Assembly: GCA_964019335.1 (NCBI GenBank)
Contig: OZ025705.1
Coordinates: 1 to 64,000 of the forward strand
Length of the DNA: 64,000 nucleotides
Source of the DNA: Diplonema japonicum
Lineage: Eukaryota > Euglenozoa > Diplonemea > Diplonemida > Diplonemidae
Direction: 5' to 3'
The notes below the pieces were generated by a model. The model searched no databases, was not told the origin of the DNA, and saw only the letters and a list, made by a program, of their open reading frames with translations. Every line of letters begins with the position of its first letter. The stretch's first letter is position 1. Of the stretch, positions 10,840 to 21,224 are shown in pieces. The position numbers were made by a program, and so were the translations under genes.

Positions 10840-11500
10840 GCTGAATAATATGCAAAGAAAACACTGAAGAAGAAAAAAAAACGAACTAAGCAAAAAGAAA
10901 TTTGATGCGAAGGAGTATTAGCAACGACCCATCAAAAAAAAAAAAAGGGAACTCGAGAGGAAAGAAGCCACAACACACCAAAGATAGGAGGCGTCCTGGG
11001 CAAGGTAAAGAAAACTGATACACAAAATGAGCGGGACGTGTTTGGCATACGCCTGATGGCTGGACACCGAAATGGGTATCTAAGTATGGAGGGGGAAAAG
11101 ATTACAATTTATGTATTTATTTTATTCTTGAAGAATGAGAAATGAATAAAAATATAAAGGCAAACAAAAAACAAAAAGCCTTTGGGGAGAGGGGGAAAAA
11201 GGGAGGGGGTTCCAAAAGGAAAGGTCGAAGATAGTAAATAAACAATATGGCTGGCGCCAGGAGAATCTCTAAAGATCAACGCCCTATGTTCTGTATCTCT
11301 AATACACCCATTTTTTAATGGCCACAGGAGTGAAACCAAAAAATGGTATAGAACCTCTTGGGTGCATGAATAGAGCGCAGAGCGATAACAGCTCCAATCA
11401 ATTTGACGAGACTCTAAAAGGAGAAAGAATATGGACACACCACAAAAACCACACACACAATGGGCTAATAGCCAAAAGAACCCTTCTTTTTTTTCCCTTA
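10840..11500. other. intergenic spacer left of the inverted-repeat element
   Basis: A-rich DNA with mixed-composition islands near 10970-11070 and 11220-11460. No convincing gene is seen. It ends in the TTA that forms the left target duplication of the element at 11501. Confidence 0.5.
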
Positions 11501-11523
11501 CCTTCCATATTCGCTAAGTGACC
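11501..11523 (+). repeat. left terminal inverted repeat
   Basis: A 23 bp repeat that is an exact reverse complement of 12367-12389 and directly abuts the left TTA. Confidence 0.9.
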
Positions 11524-11614
11524 TGCCCTATGTCCCAAAGGGGTTATAGGGGGCTATAGGGGAAAAAATGTCAAAAATGCTCAAAAGTTCATTGAATTTT
11601 TTTTTTTCAAAAAA

Positions 11615-11630
11615 TCCATATGTCGGACAT
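11615..11630 (+). repeat. 16 bp internal direct repeat, copy 1
   Basis: The sequence TCCATATGTCGGACAT recurs at 12265-12280 in the same orientation. Each copy follows an A-rich tract and contains the odd palindrome ATGTCGGACAT, a possible protein-binding site inside the element. Confidence 0.75.
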
Positions 11631-11854
11631 GAAAGAACGGTGAGTTCCAAGGAAGTTCCAAAAAAAATTTTCCAAAAAAAGTTTTTTGGGGGCCAACCAA
11701 AATGACCTTGGAAGTCGCCATTTTGAGTTTTGGCCATTTTTGCCAAACTTTTGCACCTGGGCACTTTTCCCTTTAAAAACCCTTGGAAAACTGGTTCGAT
11801 CCCAGAAGCCAGCATCTTCCTGACCAGTAGTTCAGCGGAAAATATTTTTCGAAG

Positions 11855-11933
11855 GCCAGGGTGGTCTAGTTGGGAGGGCTTTGCCCTGCACCTAGGCGAA
11901 GCGGGTTCAAACTCCACTCCGGCGGCTTTTTTT
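11855..11933 (+). ncRNA. tRNA-like Pol III unit 1 (SINE-like or pseudo-tRNA)
   Basis: A-box-like TGGTCTAGTTGG lies at 11862-11873 and a B-box-like GGTTCAAACTCC at 11904-11915, with a T7 run at 11927-11933. A cloverleaf can be partly folded: acceptor strands GCCAGGG and CTCCGGC pair at six of seven positions, a D-arm forms, and an anticodon stem TTTGCC/GGCGAA is perfect but closes a loop of nine. The T-stem is weak and the anticodon loop is abnormal, so it is not a working tRNA as read. It is followed about 30 bases later by a TGTACCGGTA-T-run motif that has a counterpart after unit 2. Confidence 0.6.
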
Positions 11934-12076
11934 AGGTACACCAGAAGAGGAACGAGCCTGTACCGGTATTTTTTTCTGCTTTTGTAAGCTTGTGGGAGTC
12001 AAATTTGAAAGAAGGGAACCTACTCCACTCACTGTTCCAGATGCGTGAGTAAAGATGGGGGGTCAGAGTTTTGAAT

Positions 12077-12163
12077 TTTTGTGTGGTAGAGTGGTTACCG
12101 TGCTCACCTGTCAGGCCCCCGTTCCAGGAGTCGCGGGTTCGAATCCCGACGCAGTGGTTTTTT
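12077..12163 (+). ncRNA. tRNA-like Pol III unit 2 (tRNA-Asp-like pseudo-tRNA)
   Basis: The A box TGGTAGAGTGG (12084-12094) and B box GGTTCGAATCC (12136-12146) both match the eukaryotic consensus and are 52 bases apart, and a T6 run follows at 12158-12163. The central CCTGTCAGG recalls an Asp (GTC) anticodon region. The acceptor and anticodon stems pair poorly, so this is a tRNA-derived sequence rather than an active tRNA. A TTGTACCGTG-T-run motif follows downstream, parallel to unit 1, which suggests the two units belong to one repeat family. Confidence 0.65.
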
Positions 12164-12264
12164 CGAACCCCACTTGTACCGTGTTTTTTCCACCGGAGCT
12201 GCTTCATTTTGTATAGTACAAAGTAAGGCAAATCACCAAAAAAAAATTTATTACAAAAAAAAAT

Positions 12265-12280
12265 TCCATATGTCGGACAT
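12265..12280 (+). repeat. 16 bp internal direct repeat, copy 2
   Basis: Identical to 11615-11630 and near the opposite end of the element. See that entry. Confidence 0.75.
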
Positions 12281-12366
12281 TGGGCCCCGGACCCAAATAA
12301 ATCCATTCCTGCCCTAGAAAAAGCAATTAGAATTTTTTTTAGCTCTTCAAAATGCGAGTTCTGGTC

Positions 12367-12389
12367 GGTCACTTAGCGAATATGGAAGG
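12367..12389 (-). repeat. right terminal inverted repeat
   Basis: A 23 bp exact reverse complement of 11501-11523, directly followed by TTA at 12390-12392. Confidence 0.9.
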
Positions 12390-12538
12390 TTAATAATTCT
12401 GTCTTTTTCTATTTCTTTTTTTCCCCCCCGCTAAATATCTGTTCTTTTTTCAAAAAGATTTTCGTTATTGTCCCAAATTGATTTTTAATCTTTTATTTTT
12501 TTGCAGGTTAATAATACTGGGGCAAGGGATCAATGCAC

Positions 12539-13360
12539 TTATAGCTTCATCCCCTCTGGAAGACAGTCCAGGCTGTCCATTGTGAGAAGCATGACCACAG
12601 CGGTGGTGCAGTGGCGGACGAGCTTAGTTGAGAGGCCAGAGAAGAGGGCAGGGAGGCCTTTTGCTGAGTAGGCAGCAGTGAGAGAGCCAAGCGAGGAGTT
12701 GCTGCGCGAAGACTGTGCGAGTGTTTTTGCCACGTCGGCAGGTGCTTGTACGACTGTGGAAATAGCGCCAGTGCCGACAGCCACAAGGAGCTTGTCCGTT
12801 GTGGTGAGCTCCTTGGTGCCCTTGCAAGAATAGACGCATTGCCGCACATGTTCGTAGGCCATCAGGAAGGTGCACCATGTGATGACCTGCTTCGTGACTT
12901 GCATAGTCCACCCGTTCCACAGCAACTTGACATCCCCCAGCCCCTTCAGTCCCGCCCCGTTAGTCATCGTGTTGATCTTCAGCGACTCCATAGGGCAACT
13001 GATAAGCGTCGTTTCAGCCACACCCGCTACCACCCCCACACAACCGTTGTACAGCACGGGGTGCGCCTTTCTGTTCTCCGGTGAAAAGCTGTTTCTACAC
13101 GCCCAGTCTGCGCTGTTGACCATGCACCACCTCCCCCCCCCCTTGCATGCGGCTTGTATCAAGTTATAGCTAACGCCTTTGTACAACTCCCGCACACCTC
13201 CTTTGCCCCACATTTCCTTGAAGACTGTCCTGCAAGGTTGCATCTTTACCTGCTGCTCGATTTTGATCCTATCAAGGACGTGCCCTATAGTGAGTACCTC
13301 GATGCTCTGCGCCAAGGCGCCTCCGACAATGACGCCGCTGGTGCCTGTCGACGAGCTCAT
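12539..13360 (-). CDS. mitochondrial carrier family-like protein
   Basis: The protein has 273 residues from ATG 13360, after a CACACAG acceptor. Three repeats of about 90 residues with paired hydrophobic segments fit the SLC25 fold. The third repeat has a good signature (PADVAKTLAQ) and the second a variant one (CPMESLKIN). The first (HVLDRIKIEQQ) lacks the proline and is only recognisable by position. Carriers move metabolites across the inner mitochondrial membrane, but the substrate cannot be told because the contact residues are divergent. Its left end is close to the inverted-repeat element, which lies just downstream of its stop codon. Confidence 0.7.
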   Translation of the reverse strand: MSSSTGTSGVIVGGALAQSIEVLTIGHVLDRIKIEQQVKMQPCRTVFKEMWGKGGVRELYKGVSYNLIQAACKGGGRWCMVNSADWACRNSFSPENRKAHPVLYNGCVGVVAGVAETTLISCPMESLKINTMTNGAGLKGLGDVKLLWNGWTMQVTKQVITWCTFLMAYEHVRQCVYSCKGTKELTTTDKLLVAVGTGAISTVVQAPADVAKTLAQSSRSNSSLGSLTAAYSAKGLPALFSGLSTKLVRHCTTAVVMLLTMDSLDCLPEGMKL

Positions 13361-13431
13361 CTTGTCTTATATGTAGTGTCTGTGTGCGGTGATAAAGGGG
13401 TGTAACACAACAGTCGCCTCAATACTCTATT

Positions 13432-13950
13432 CTATACTGCTGGAGGGGTCCCGCTGTGCGAAGACCGCCTCGAGGACTCCTCCGCCAGGGCACGCATTTT
13501 GGTGCTCCTTTCACGCATTTGTACAATGAGGCTGTCGGAGAGCCGGAGGGAAGCCGATTGCTGGGGAGACGGTGAAGGAGAGGTGGAAATGCTAGTGTGC
13601 GACCACTCAGACAGGGAATGCGGCTTCGACTTCTTGAAGCCCCGTGTGCACAGGGCCCAACGGTGGTAGTACCGCCCCCGCAGAAGCTGGGCATGAGCCC
13701 CTTCTAAGATCTGGACAGCTTTGTTTTGACACTCAAACAAGTACCCACTAACCCTCTCAAACCTAGCGAACATTCGTTCATATTTCCCCTCTTGTCTATA
13801 AGATGAGCCACTCAGGCCAGGTGGCGGCACGGGGTGCACCTGAACTCCTCGATCATTTGCATCGAACTCATCGATCACCTCCATCGGAGGCCTGCCTGTA
13901 TGGAGGTACGTAAAGGGCAATTCATAAAGTGAAATGGGATTGAAGGTCAT
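13432..13950 (-). CDS. small protein of unknown function
   Basis: The protein has 172 residues from ATG 13950; the frame is open to 13983 but starts there with a non-ATG codon. A basic, probably helical middle section (KYERMFARFERVSGYLFE, then RGRYYHRWALC) is followed by a Ser/Pro-rich stretch and a basic Ser-rich tail. No known motif is recognised. It sits between the calcineurin-B-like gene and the carrier with normal spacing, and its composition is that of a real protein, so I keep it as a hypothetical gene. Confidence 0.5.
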   Translation of the reverse strand: MTFNPISLYELPFTYLHTGRPPMEVIDEFDANDRGVQVHPVPPPGLSGSSYRQEGKYERMFARFERVSGYLFECQNKAVQILEGAHAQLLRGRYYHRWALCTRGFKKSKPHSLSEWSHTSISTSPSPSPQQSASLRLSDSLIVQMRERSTKMRALAEESSRRSSHSGTPPAV

Positions 13951-14255
13951 TGTAGGTAAAGGGCAAAAGAGTTGTGGAAACAACCTTTATTTAGTGTACT
14001 AAAACCTGACCAGAAAGCTTTGGGAGGAAAAGGGTGTTTTTTTTAACTTTTACAACGGGGAAAAAATGAGAGGGGAGTGGGGCGGGGGGGGTCGCTCTCC
14101 TTTTTTTTTAACTTCTCGTCATTTGCACTTTTTACAAGAAATATAAAAAAAAGTGATAAAATAAAAGGGGGGAATATCATACTCTTTTCCCTTTCTTTTC
14201 TCTTTCTTTTTCCTTCTTTGCCAAGAAGTGTTTTCACTGGGTAAGTGCCTCAAAC

Positions 14256-15120
14256 TCAAAGGACTTTTTTAAATTGATCAAACGTCAGTTTCGACTGCTA
14301 AAAAAAGGGGTATAACCAGGTGATGAGACATACCTTTCCGCCTTCAATGCTATCGAAGGTGGCCTTCACAATCTCGTCAACGTACTTCTTATCCACAAAC
14401 AAGTGGTTTGAGTTAAAGCAATCGACAAGGACGTTGGCAATGTCGCCTTCGGAGATAAGGTTGTCGCCATCGACGTCGTAGATTTGGAAGATCAGCATTT
14501 CTTTCTCGTCACCGCCCGAGCTTACTTTGTTGTGGTAGATCGAGAGATTCTTGACAAATTCTTCGAAGGTGATCCCCCCGGACTTATCAGTGTCAAACAT
14601 GCGGAACAACCCGTCCAGCAGGAAGGAGTCCCAGCTCGCAACATTTCCGTTTAACATCATCAACTTGAACTCCTGCTTGTCGATGATTCCGTCATCGCAC
14701 TGCATCTTGGAGATACGCTTGAAATTTGTGTGCATAGCCTCAATCTCAGACCGTGTGAAGGTGGTGGTCGAGGTCAGCTCCTGCATCACCTTTGCTTCCT
14801 CAAGCTGTAATGAGAGAAAATTACAAAAAAGAAAAAAAAATGGTGAGGGGTCATCACACCTCTGCCAAGGACAGCAATGTGTAGTAGTGGTCGAGGAACT
14901 CACCGGTTTCTATCTTTCCGCTTTTGTCCAGATCCATCTCTGTGAACAAGGCCATGCTGTCCTCCTCGCTCAGCCTGATCCCCAACGCTGACAACATCTT
15001 TATGAATTCCGACTTGCTGATCCCCCCGTCGGTATCCTCATCATAGTGTTTGAACGTCTGTCTGATGCGGCCTGCCTCTGCCACGCCAGGCCTTCTTGAA
15101 CTTTTTATAAACTTCGCCAT
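14256..15120 (-). CDS. calcineurin B-like EF-hand protein (3 exons)
   Basis: Exons 14860..15120, 14334..14804 and 14256..14297 join in frame to 257 residues; the introns are 55 and 36 nt. ATG 15120 lies 12 bases after an AACACAG acceptor. Residues 1-75 form an EF-hand pair (DEDTDGGISKSEF and DLDKSGKIETGEF). Residues from about 95 on follow the calcineurin B layout: a degenerate first hand, then DTDKSGGITFEEF, DVDGDNLISEGD and a last hand completed by the tiny third exon (KLTFDQFKKVL). It is therefore a six-hand protein, longer than ordinary calcineurin B. It could be a phosphatase regulatory subunit or a CBL-like sensor. Without exon 3 the last EF-hand would be truncated, which supports the splice model. 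Confidence 0.8.
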
Positions 15121-15196
15121 GTGTCCTTTACCTGTGTTTAAACATTTCTTCATCGAACTATTGCACAAGGAATATATAAAATATATAAAAAAAAAA

Positions 15197-15236
15197 GATC
15201 TTTGAAGGGAACCTGCAGTATGTGACAGGATCGCCT
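15197..15236 (-). repeat. retroelement 3'-end repeat, copy 1
   Basis: A block of about 40 bases (minus strand AGGCGATCCTGTCACATACT, then GCAGGTTCCCTTCAAAGATC) between T runs. It matches the 3' tail of the truncated retroelement at 61249-61298 and a third copy at 51767-51816, all on the same strand. It lies between the SLOG-SLATT gene and the start of the calcineurin-B-like gene. Confidence 0.8.
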
Positions 15237-15284
15237 TAAAAAAAAAGCACTGCGGAAGCAACAAATCGCGTTTTTGCATCTTTT

Positions 15285-18200
15285 TCAAGATTCTTCATCA
15301 GAATACATGCCCTCCTCATCCTCTTCGTCGTATTCGCTGTACTCGGGTGCCTGTGCTGCTTCGAATAGGAAGGCCTTCGTGTGGTCATCCTTGCTGCTTT
15401 CAAGCACTTGGTGGTCGGCATCCAGATGTATGAGGTGCGCAAAAACACGTTCCAGCTCAGGAGCACTCACGTTGAGGAACAAATCTACAAGGTCGGTGTC
15501 TTCTAAGAACTGGCACAAGTTGCTGTACTTGTCGTCCTTGTTCATCGCATAAAACTCATTTGCGTTCCAACTGCAAAACAGCTGCTTCACCTTAGCCATT
15601 CCGTGATGCGTCCTCATTCTGTTCTTGAACAACAGCACGCCCAAGTTCAACAAGAATGTCTCAGGAAGGGACACATTCTTCCTAGAAAGTGCTGCCACGT
15701 ATGAAGCCAGATACCTCCCACCAGGCGTATCGGTGATGTAGCGGTGGGTTATCCCCAGCACCTGCTGCAGTTGTGGTTCAGTGAATTCCCGCAACTCACT
15801 TGCAAGGTCCGTGAACCCAGGAATGCCGGAAAGCAAAGCGAAAACCTCTTTCCGCGTCTGAAGCACCTTGCCTTCCTTTAAAGTCAGGCTGCCCTGCTGC
15901 TCTAGCATGATGATAACGACAGGGAAGTAGTACCTCGAGGACTGCAGCTGTAGTAGGTCTCGCACGTCGAATTGTTCTGTCGAGTTGCACACCTCGACGA
16001 ACACCCTGTACGGCAGCGAGACACACAGCTCTGACAAGAGGCGCCACGAGATGTCCAGAAGCTCGCCGTCCTCGATGTCGTTCTCCTCGCCTTCCTGTCC
16101 CACCTCCGTCAGCAGTGCCGCCACCATCCCGTTATCATTATTCAACAACTGCTTCTTTAAGGTTTCTGTATCCCAGCGCTTCACCTCATACACATCCTCA
16201 ATACACAAGTTTGTCAACCCCCTCAAGAGCTGCTCCCTCTTCTTCTGCGAGACACGGTGGAACGCGTTTTCTGAGTACCACATTTCTTCCTCTACCCCAG
16301 CATCCCGCCCTTCTGTGGACCTGAACGCTGTCAAGAAAAAGTACCCATATTTCATGTACTGTGCTTCATTCCACTGCTTCATTCCCGTCCCTACAACTTC
16401 GAAGACCTCGCTGACCAAGGGGTCCCCAAAGGTCCTGTGCACCATCTTCAACACGTCGATGATGTCTTTTGCCGATGCGTCCATGAGGTAGCTTGTCAAG
16501 AGTGAATCGCCAATGTAGTTGAGGAGGTCGCGCGAATGGTCATCCTTCTTGAACCTGTCGAGGTCGGGGAGTTTGATGCTGTCGTCGGCACCTACAGACA
16601 CATTCATGTGCGCGGCATAACTAAATATTCTGTCGATAGTCTCCTCGGTTAGCGAAGACAACATGATGCTTGCACGCTTAGCCCCCACGCGGTATCTGGG
16701 CAGCATCACGAGCCGGTTCCATATCCGCTTCTGGCTCTCGTTCCGCATGATCCACTCCAATGTGAACACCATGTCGATGAGCTGGTCCTGCGTCAGCCGT
16801 CTCAGCTTCTGCTGTAGCCTGGGGTACCCAATTGCTGCAAGTAGCTGCTCTTTGGTCATCCTCGCAAGCTTTGGCTGCACATCTCGGAATTCACGCAGTT
16901 TAAGGGTCAGCTTCTCCCTATCCTCCACGTCCAGCAAACCTTTCACGTCGAACGAAGCGAGCTCGTCGCTGAGCCTGTCGATGACCCTGCCAGAGTAGCT
17001 GTTCGAGAATAGCGCCTGCAACGATAACGATTAACCACAACCATACCTGCAGCCCTGAAAGGATCCGGTGCAGCGCTTTTTCGCTCATGTCTGATAAGTG
17101 TTCCGCCAGATCTGACTGGAAGCACGGATGGACACGGAGCATTCGTATCTTTGGATGTATAATGTGATCAAACACTTGTTGCATACCAGTTCCCCCTTAC
17201 CCTTCTTGTTCACGGATCTCTGGTCAAGCTTCTCACTTGCTATCACGAATTTCTCACGTGACACAGGGTCGCTGAAAAACGCATAGTTCAGTTCTGGGAT
17301 TTGGTCGCTCGAGCGCGAAACAAGTGCTTCGAATATCCTGGACGCAGGCGTGCCTGCGAGGAGCTGGGTGATGCTAGTGGCTATCTGGAAAACACTCTTA
17401 TTGGTCATGAGCTGGCGGAACCTGTGGTAATATTGCGTATGACAAAAGTTATCAAACCTTTTAGGGAGCATCTTCAGCAGCTCCTGTTTGTTCATAGTCT
17501 CGAGGGTAGTGGCAGTTGTTTTTGGAAGGTCTTTCAGCTCTCTCCACAGCTGGATGCGCTCCTCCACGTCATCCATAACGGACTCGATGTCCAGCTCAGA
17601 CAGCTGCATGGAGCAATTATCCAGCAGCTTCTGCATTATGGTCAGCTTCCTGTTGCGGTCGGACCCCACATTCTCGTCCGCAGAACTTTCGCTGATGAGC
17701 TTCGTCGCGTTCAGCACATCACTCAAGTTATGGAATAGCTGCTTTAGCTGCCCGACTTCCAGCTTGGTGAGACGGTCCCTGATGTCTTCGTCCCTGACCT
17801 GAGCAAGCACCATCTCCGGCCTGTCAGGCTTGATGCCTTCAGTCTTCACAAGGATGATGTACATCTCGTTGACAAAATCTTCCAAATCCGCTGCTGACGG
17901 GATGACATCCCATGCTTTCACTGTGAGTCCAACCACGTTGTTGAAGAGCTGGTCGGTGATATAAAAGAGAACCACTCCCTTGATGCACTCGAGGAACTCC
18001 CTCTGTGACAGCCCCAAGAGAACCTCGCCCAGAAGGGGCACAGGACGTAGGATTTCGACAAGCTTCTGATGCGACACACTTCGCACGTTTTCTAACGTGA
18101 GGTTCCCCTTTGCGAGCATTTCGTCGACCATTTCGGACACATTGTGTGTGGAGACCAAGTCGCTGAAGGAAGATGGCACTGCCCTCAAGTTGGAGAGGAC

Positions 18201-21137
18201 ACTGTGAGCGTCTTGCAATGTGTTCTTCACCTTGGTGACAGTCTTCTCTTCAACCGCCACATCCGGCACCTGCGACTCAGCTTGCACTTTTTGCTTCGTG
18301 TCTTCAACATGACGAGTGTTCGGCTTCAGCACATCGCCCATGTCGTCATTCAACTTGGACAGCGTCTTCTGAACCATTTTTGCTTCTGCACTACTAGGGT
18401 CTTGCAGGGCTTTTTTCATGACGCTAGGCTGCAATCCTTCGAAGCCTATCTCAGCAAGCTTTTTCACTTCCTGTGCCTGTTTGCCCTTTTGAATCTCCTT
18501 TACCCGATCCTGGTCTTTCGTGTCGTCTACCTCCTTCAGGCGCTCGGCAACGCTCTGCATGAGTCTTGCCCACGTCTGCACTTCCTCGTTAATGAACTCT
18601 TCGGTCCGCTTCACCAACTGATTCCTGTTCTGCATGCCGTCCTTCGATTCGCCCAGCTTTGCGAACCAGATCTCAACGTTGCTCAGGTTATTGTCGGTTT
18701 TGTTATACTGCTCGTGCAAACGTCCAAGATTCGAGAAGTCGCTGTATCTCTGCAGGGAGTTCACGAGCGCCGTGGTGAAGGCGATCCATGCTTGGAGGTA
18801 CCCGAATCCGTTGGCAGCGACGGCCGCAAGGCAGGTACCGATGCCGCTGAAACAGTGGATAGCGATGTTGATTGCGTTGTTCTTCATTTGGAATGTAGAT
18901 GAGTTCCTCTGCAGCTCGAGGCGCTTCGTGCGCAGCCTGATCTCAATGTACTCGTCTGGCGACAGGTCGTTAAAGCCGTGATCGAACGCCCTAATGTCTT
19001 TCGGAGGCAGACTGCCCTTGTATTGCGACAGCGCCACCCCCGCAACTGGGCTGCGCGACAGCTGATCGATGTTCTGATTCACGCGGTACGATAGGAGCTC
19101 CTCACGAGTGCTGTACACGAGCCCGTCTTTGGGTTTAATGTACCCAGGCGAAGCAGGATCATGCTCTTTGCACTTCTCAGCCGAGTAGTCCAGTGTCCTT
19201 GTACGGTACATGTAGGTCTGCTTGAGAACATCCTCGGATGCAACACGCAACGCCACCCACTTTGCCGCGGGGTTCACCTTATTGTTGACAGCCTGCAGCA
19301 GTGCGAGTAGGATGGGAAAGCCGATGATGGACCACGTCAGAGTGAAGTAGATAATGTACGCTGGCTCCTCGCCGGATTGAGGGTCCCTCGACGTCCATAT
19401 CTCAGGGTAGCTCTTGTTCTGCTGCTGCCATATGAGAAGCAAGAAGGTTAACAGAACGGACACAAAGGTGGCAAGTATGGAAATCAGCAAGATCAAGAAA
19501 TTGAATATGGTGAAAACGTTGGCCTGTCGGTGCTCGTTTTCCTTCCACTGCGCATATTTAGACCAAGCCTTGACAAGTGCTTCATCACCTCGGAGGCAGG
19601 CATGCAGCCTTCTTTGGAACTCTTCAACCTTAGTGCCTTTTTTGATGACGACCAGCTTCCCTGTGAGCATTGTCATAAGGATCTGCTCTGTCAAGGCATC
19701 TGCTGTCCCCAGGAACCTCTGGAAGTCGTCGAGGCCTGCGTTGCTGTTGTAGTCGTTCACAGCATCGATGATATCGCACAGGGAGTCTGCGTAACCCTTG
19801 CTGCCCTCGATCACTACGATGCTATCTCTGCGCGTCACGCTTTGCATAAGCTCCATCGGTGCCGTTGTGTGTTCCCCCCCGATGAGCAAAGCACAACTTG
19901 ACACAGGCAGCCGAGCTGGTGGATGCTTCCGTGCAGAGGCTTTACCCGCCATAGAGCGCAGATCATTCGTCTTCGAGTACCCCTCACTCAGAGACTCCAC
20001 AAGCCTGTTGATGAAGTCAATGATTTCTCTCTGCGTAACGGCCTTCTTATCTCCGCCCAAGGCGATCATTTCCTCGCTGTTGAAGACCGGCTTAGTGGTT
20101 CTTTCGCCGTCTCCGTGTTCTGCTTCGTGTGTGGACTTCGGTGCAATGCGTCTCAAGAGGATGGAATGCGTGAAGTGCTGCTTCACCTCATGCCGCAGTG
20201 ACTGAGGCACCACGCTCACGCAGGCACCGGGGTGTTGCTTGTCATTAGGATGCTCGTCATCATCGTCGTCGTCGTCAGCTTCAATGGACTCAAAAATGGC
20301 CATCCCTTTCGACAGATGGTGGGAAATGGCCCCGACACCGCTGTGCAGGACAACCATGCCTGACTGTGTGATGAGAGATGGGATGGCTCGTGAGATGTAC
20401 TGCTTTATATGCTTCGCCACTTCTAGGTCGGACATGAATGAGGAGTCCTCGTCCCCCGCCTCACCAAGCCCTGTTGTTTCGTCCACATTGAGTTCTTCTC
20501 CGGAGTCCATGAGCTCCTCGTACCCTTTGAAGTCTTGCATCCCATTACACTCTTTGGGCTTCATAGGTACCGAAGACAGCCTTCTTTGTTTGTAACCCCC
20601 ATCCTTGCTTTTCACATATGTGACGCACTTCCTGACCGTCTTCTGGAATTTACCGAATTGTATCTCACCGACCACACGGATCACGCCACTGGGGGGTGTG
20701 TCCTTTCTCCTCGTCAGTGTGTCGGCCTCTATTTTTAGCTTTGTCGTCGTGGCATGCGAAGTATACACCCACCGCTTTACTTTCGCGTCGTAGACCACCT
20801 CTGACTGCATTAAGCCCACCTTTCCAGTCTGTCTTATAATCCCAGCCTGCCTGAGCACCGTGTCGGGGTGTGTCGTCAAGCCTGCCTCTACAACAACAAA
20901 CTCATGCTCTTTGAAGCCCAGGTCGGTAAAGTAGTCGCCTGTCACCTTGTAGCACGACTCGTCGACTCTGCTAATCTCTCCATTGATGCCAAGAAGCCCT
21001 TTTTTATCAGAGTCCTTACTTATCTTCCAACGCCTGTTCCATTTGACTGCATCATCACTGGACACTTCGTCCTCTTCATCTGACGATTTGTCGACAGGCA
21101 CCACCTTTGCCGACCGACCAAAGGGAAACTTCGGCAT
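15285..21137 (-). CDS. SLOG (TRPM-type LSDAT) - SLATT/DUF4231 membrane protein, 1927 aa
   Basis: Exons 17187..21137, 17047..17148 and 15285..17015 join in frame; the introns are 38 nt and 31 nt. Residues about 235-505 resemble the TRPM SLOG/LSDAT nucleotide-sensor domain: a glycine-containing segment near 260-280, a HFTHSILL block near 321, and ALLIGGE followed by VVIEGSKGYADSL near 416-453. Next come two membrane segments (541-570 and 595-615) and the DUF4231/SLATT signature WVALRVASEDVLK...YMYRTRTLDY (627-651). A second SLATT-like module spans 730-860 with membrane segments at 756-795. The rest (about 900-1927) is helical and repetitive, without a recognised domain. In bacteria SLOG and SLATT pair as a sensor of nucleotide signals and a pore-forming effector. 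A eukaryotic tandem fusion suggests a ligand-gated membrane effector or channel; that function is inference. Confidence 0.75.
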
Positions 21138-21224
21138 TATATATTCCGGACATAGGCTGTGTGGCTGTGGTTCAAAGCAAGTAAAAAGTAATACACGACA
21201 CTACACTCTGACATGGCACAAGAA

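Larger units (their letters stand above)
11501..12389. mobile_element. 889 bp TIR element (MITE-like, TTA target duplication) with two tRNA-like units
   Basis: The ends are perfect 23 bp inverted repeats beginning CCTTCCATATTCGCTAAGTG, at 11501-11523 and 12367-12389. Both are flanked by TTA (11498-11500 and 12390-12392), read as a 3 bp target-site duplication. TWA duplications are typical of PIF/Harbinger-type DNA transposons, so this is probably a non-autonomous member; the length and absence of a transposase frame agree. Inside are a 16 bp direct repeat (11615-11630 and 12265-12280) containing the palindrome ATGTCGGACAT, and two plus-strand tRNA-like Pol III units with T-run terminators. 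Cargo of this kind is unusual for a DNA transposon. The superfamily assignment is inference from the duplication only. Confidence 0.8.

Noticed and set aside
12077-12163. A functional tRNA-Asp gene
   Set aside because: Both promoter boxes are perfect, but the acceptor and anticodon stems do not pair, so it is listed only as tRNA-like.
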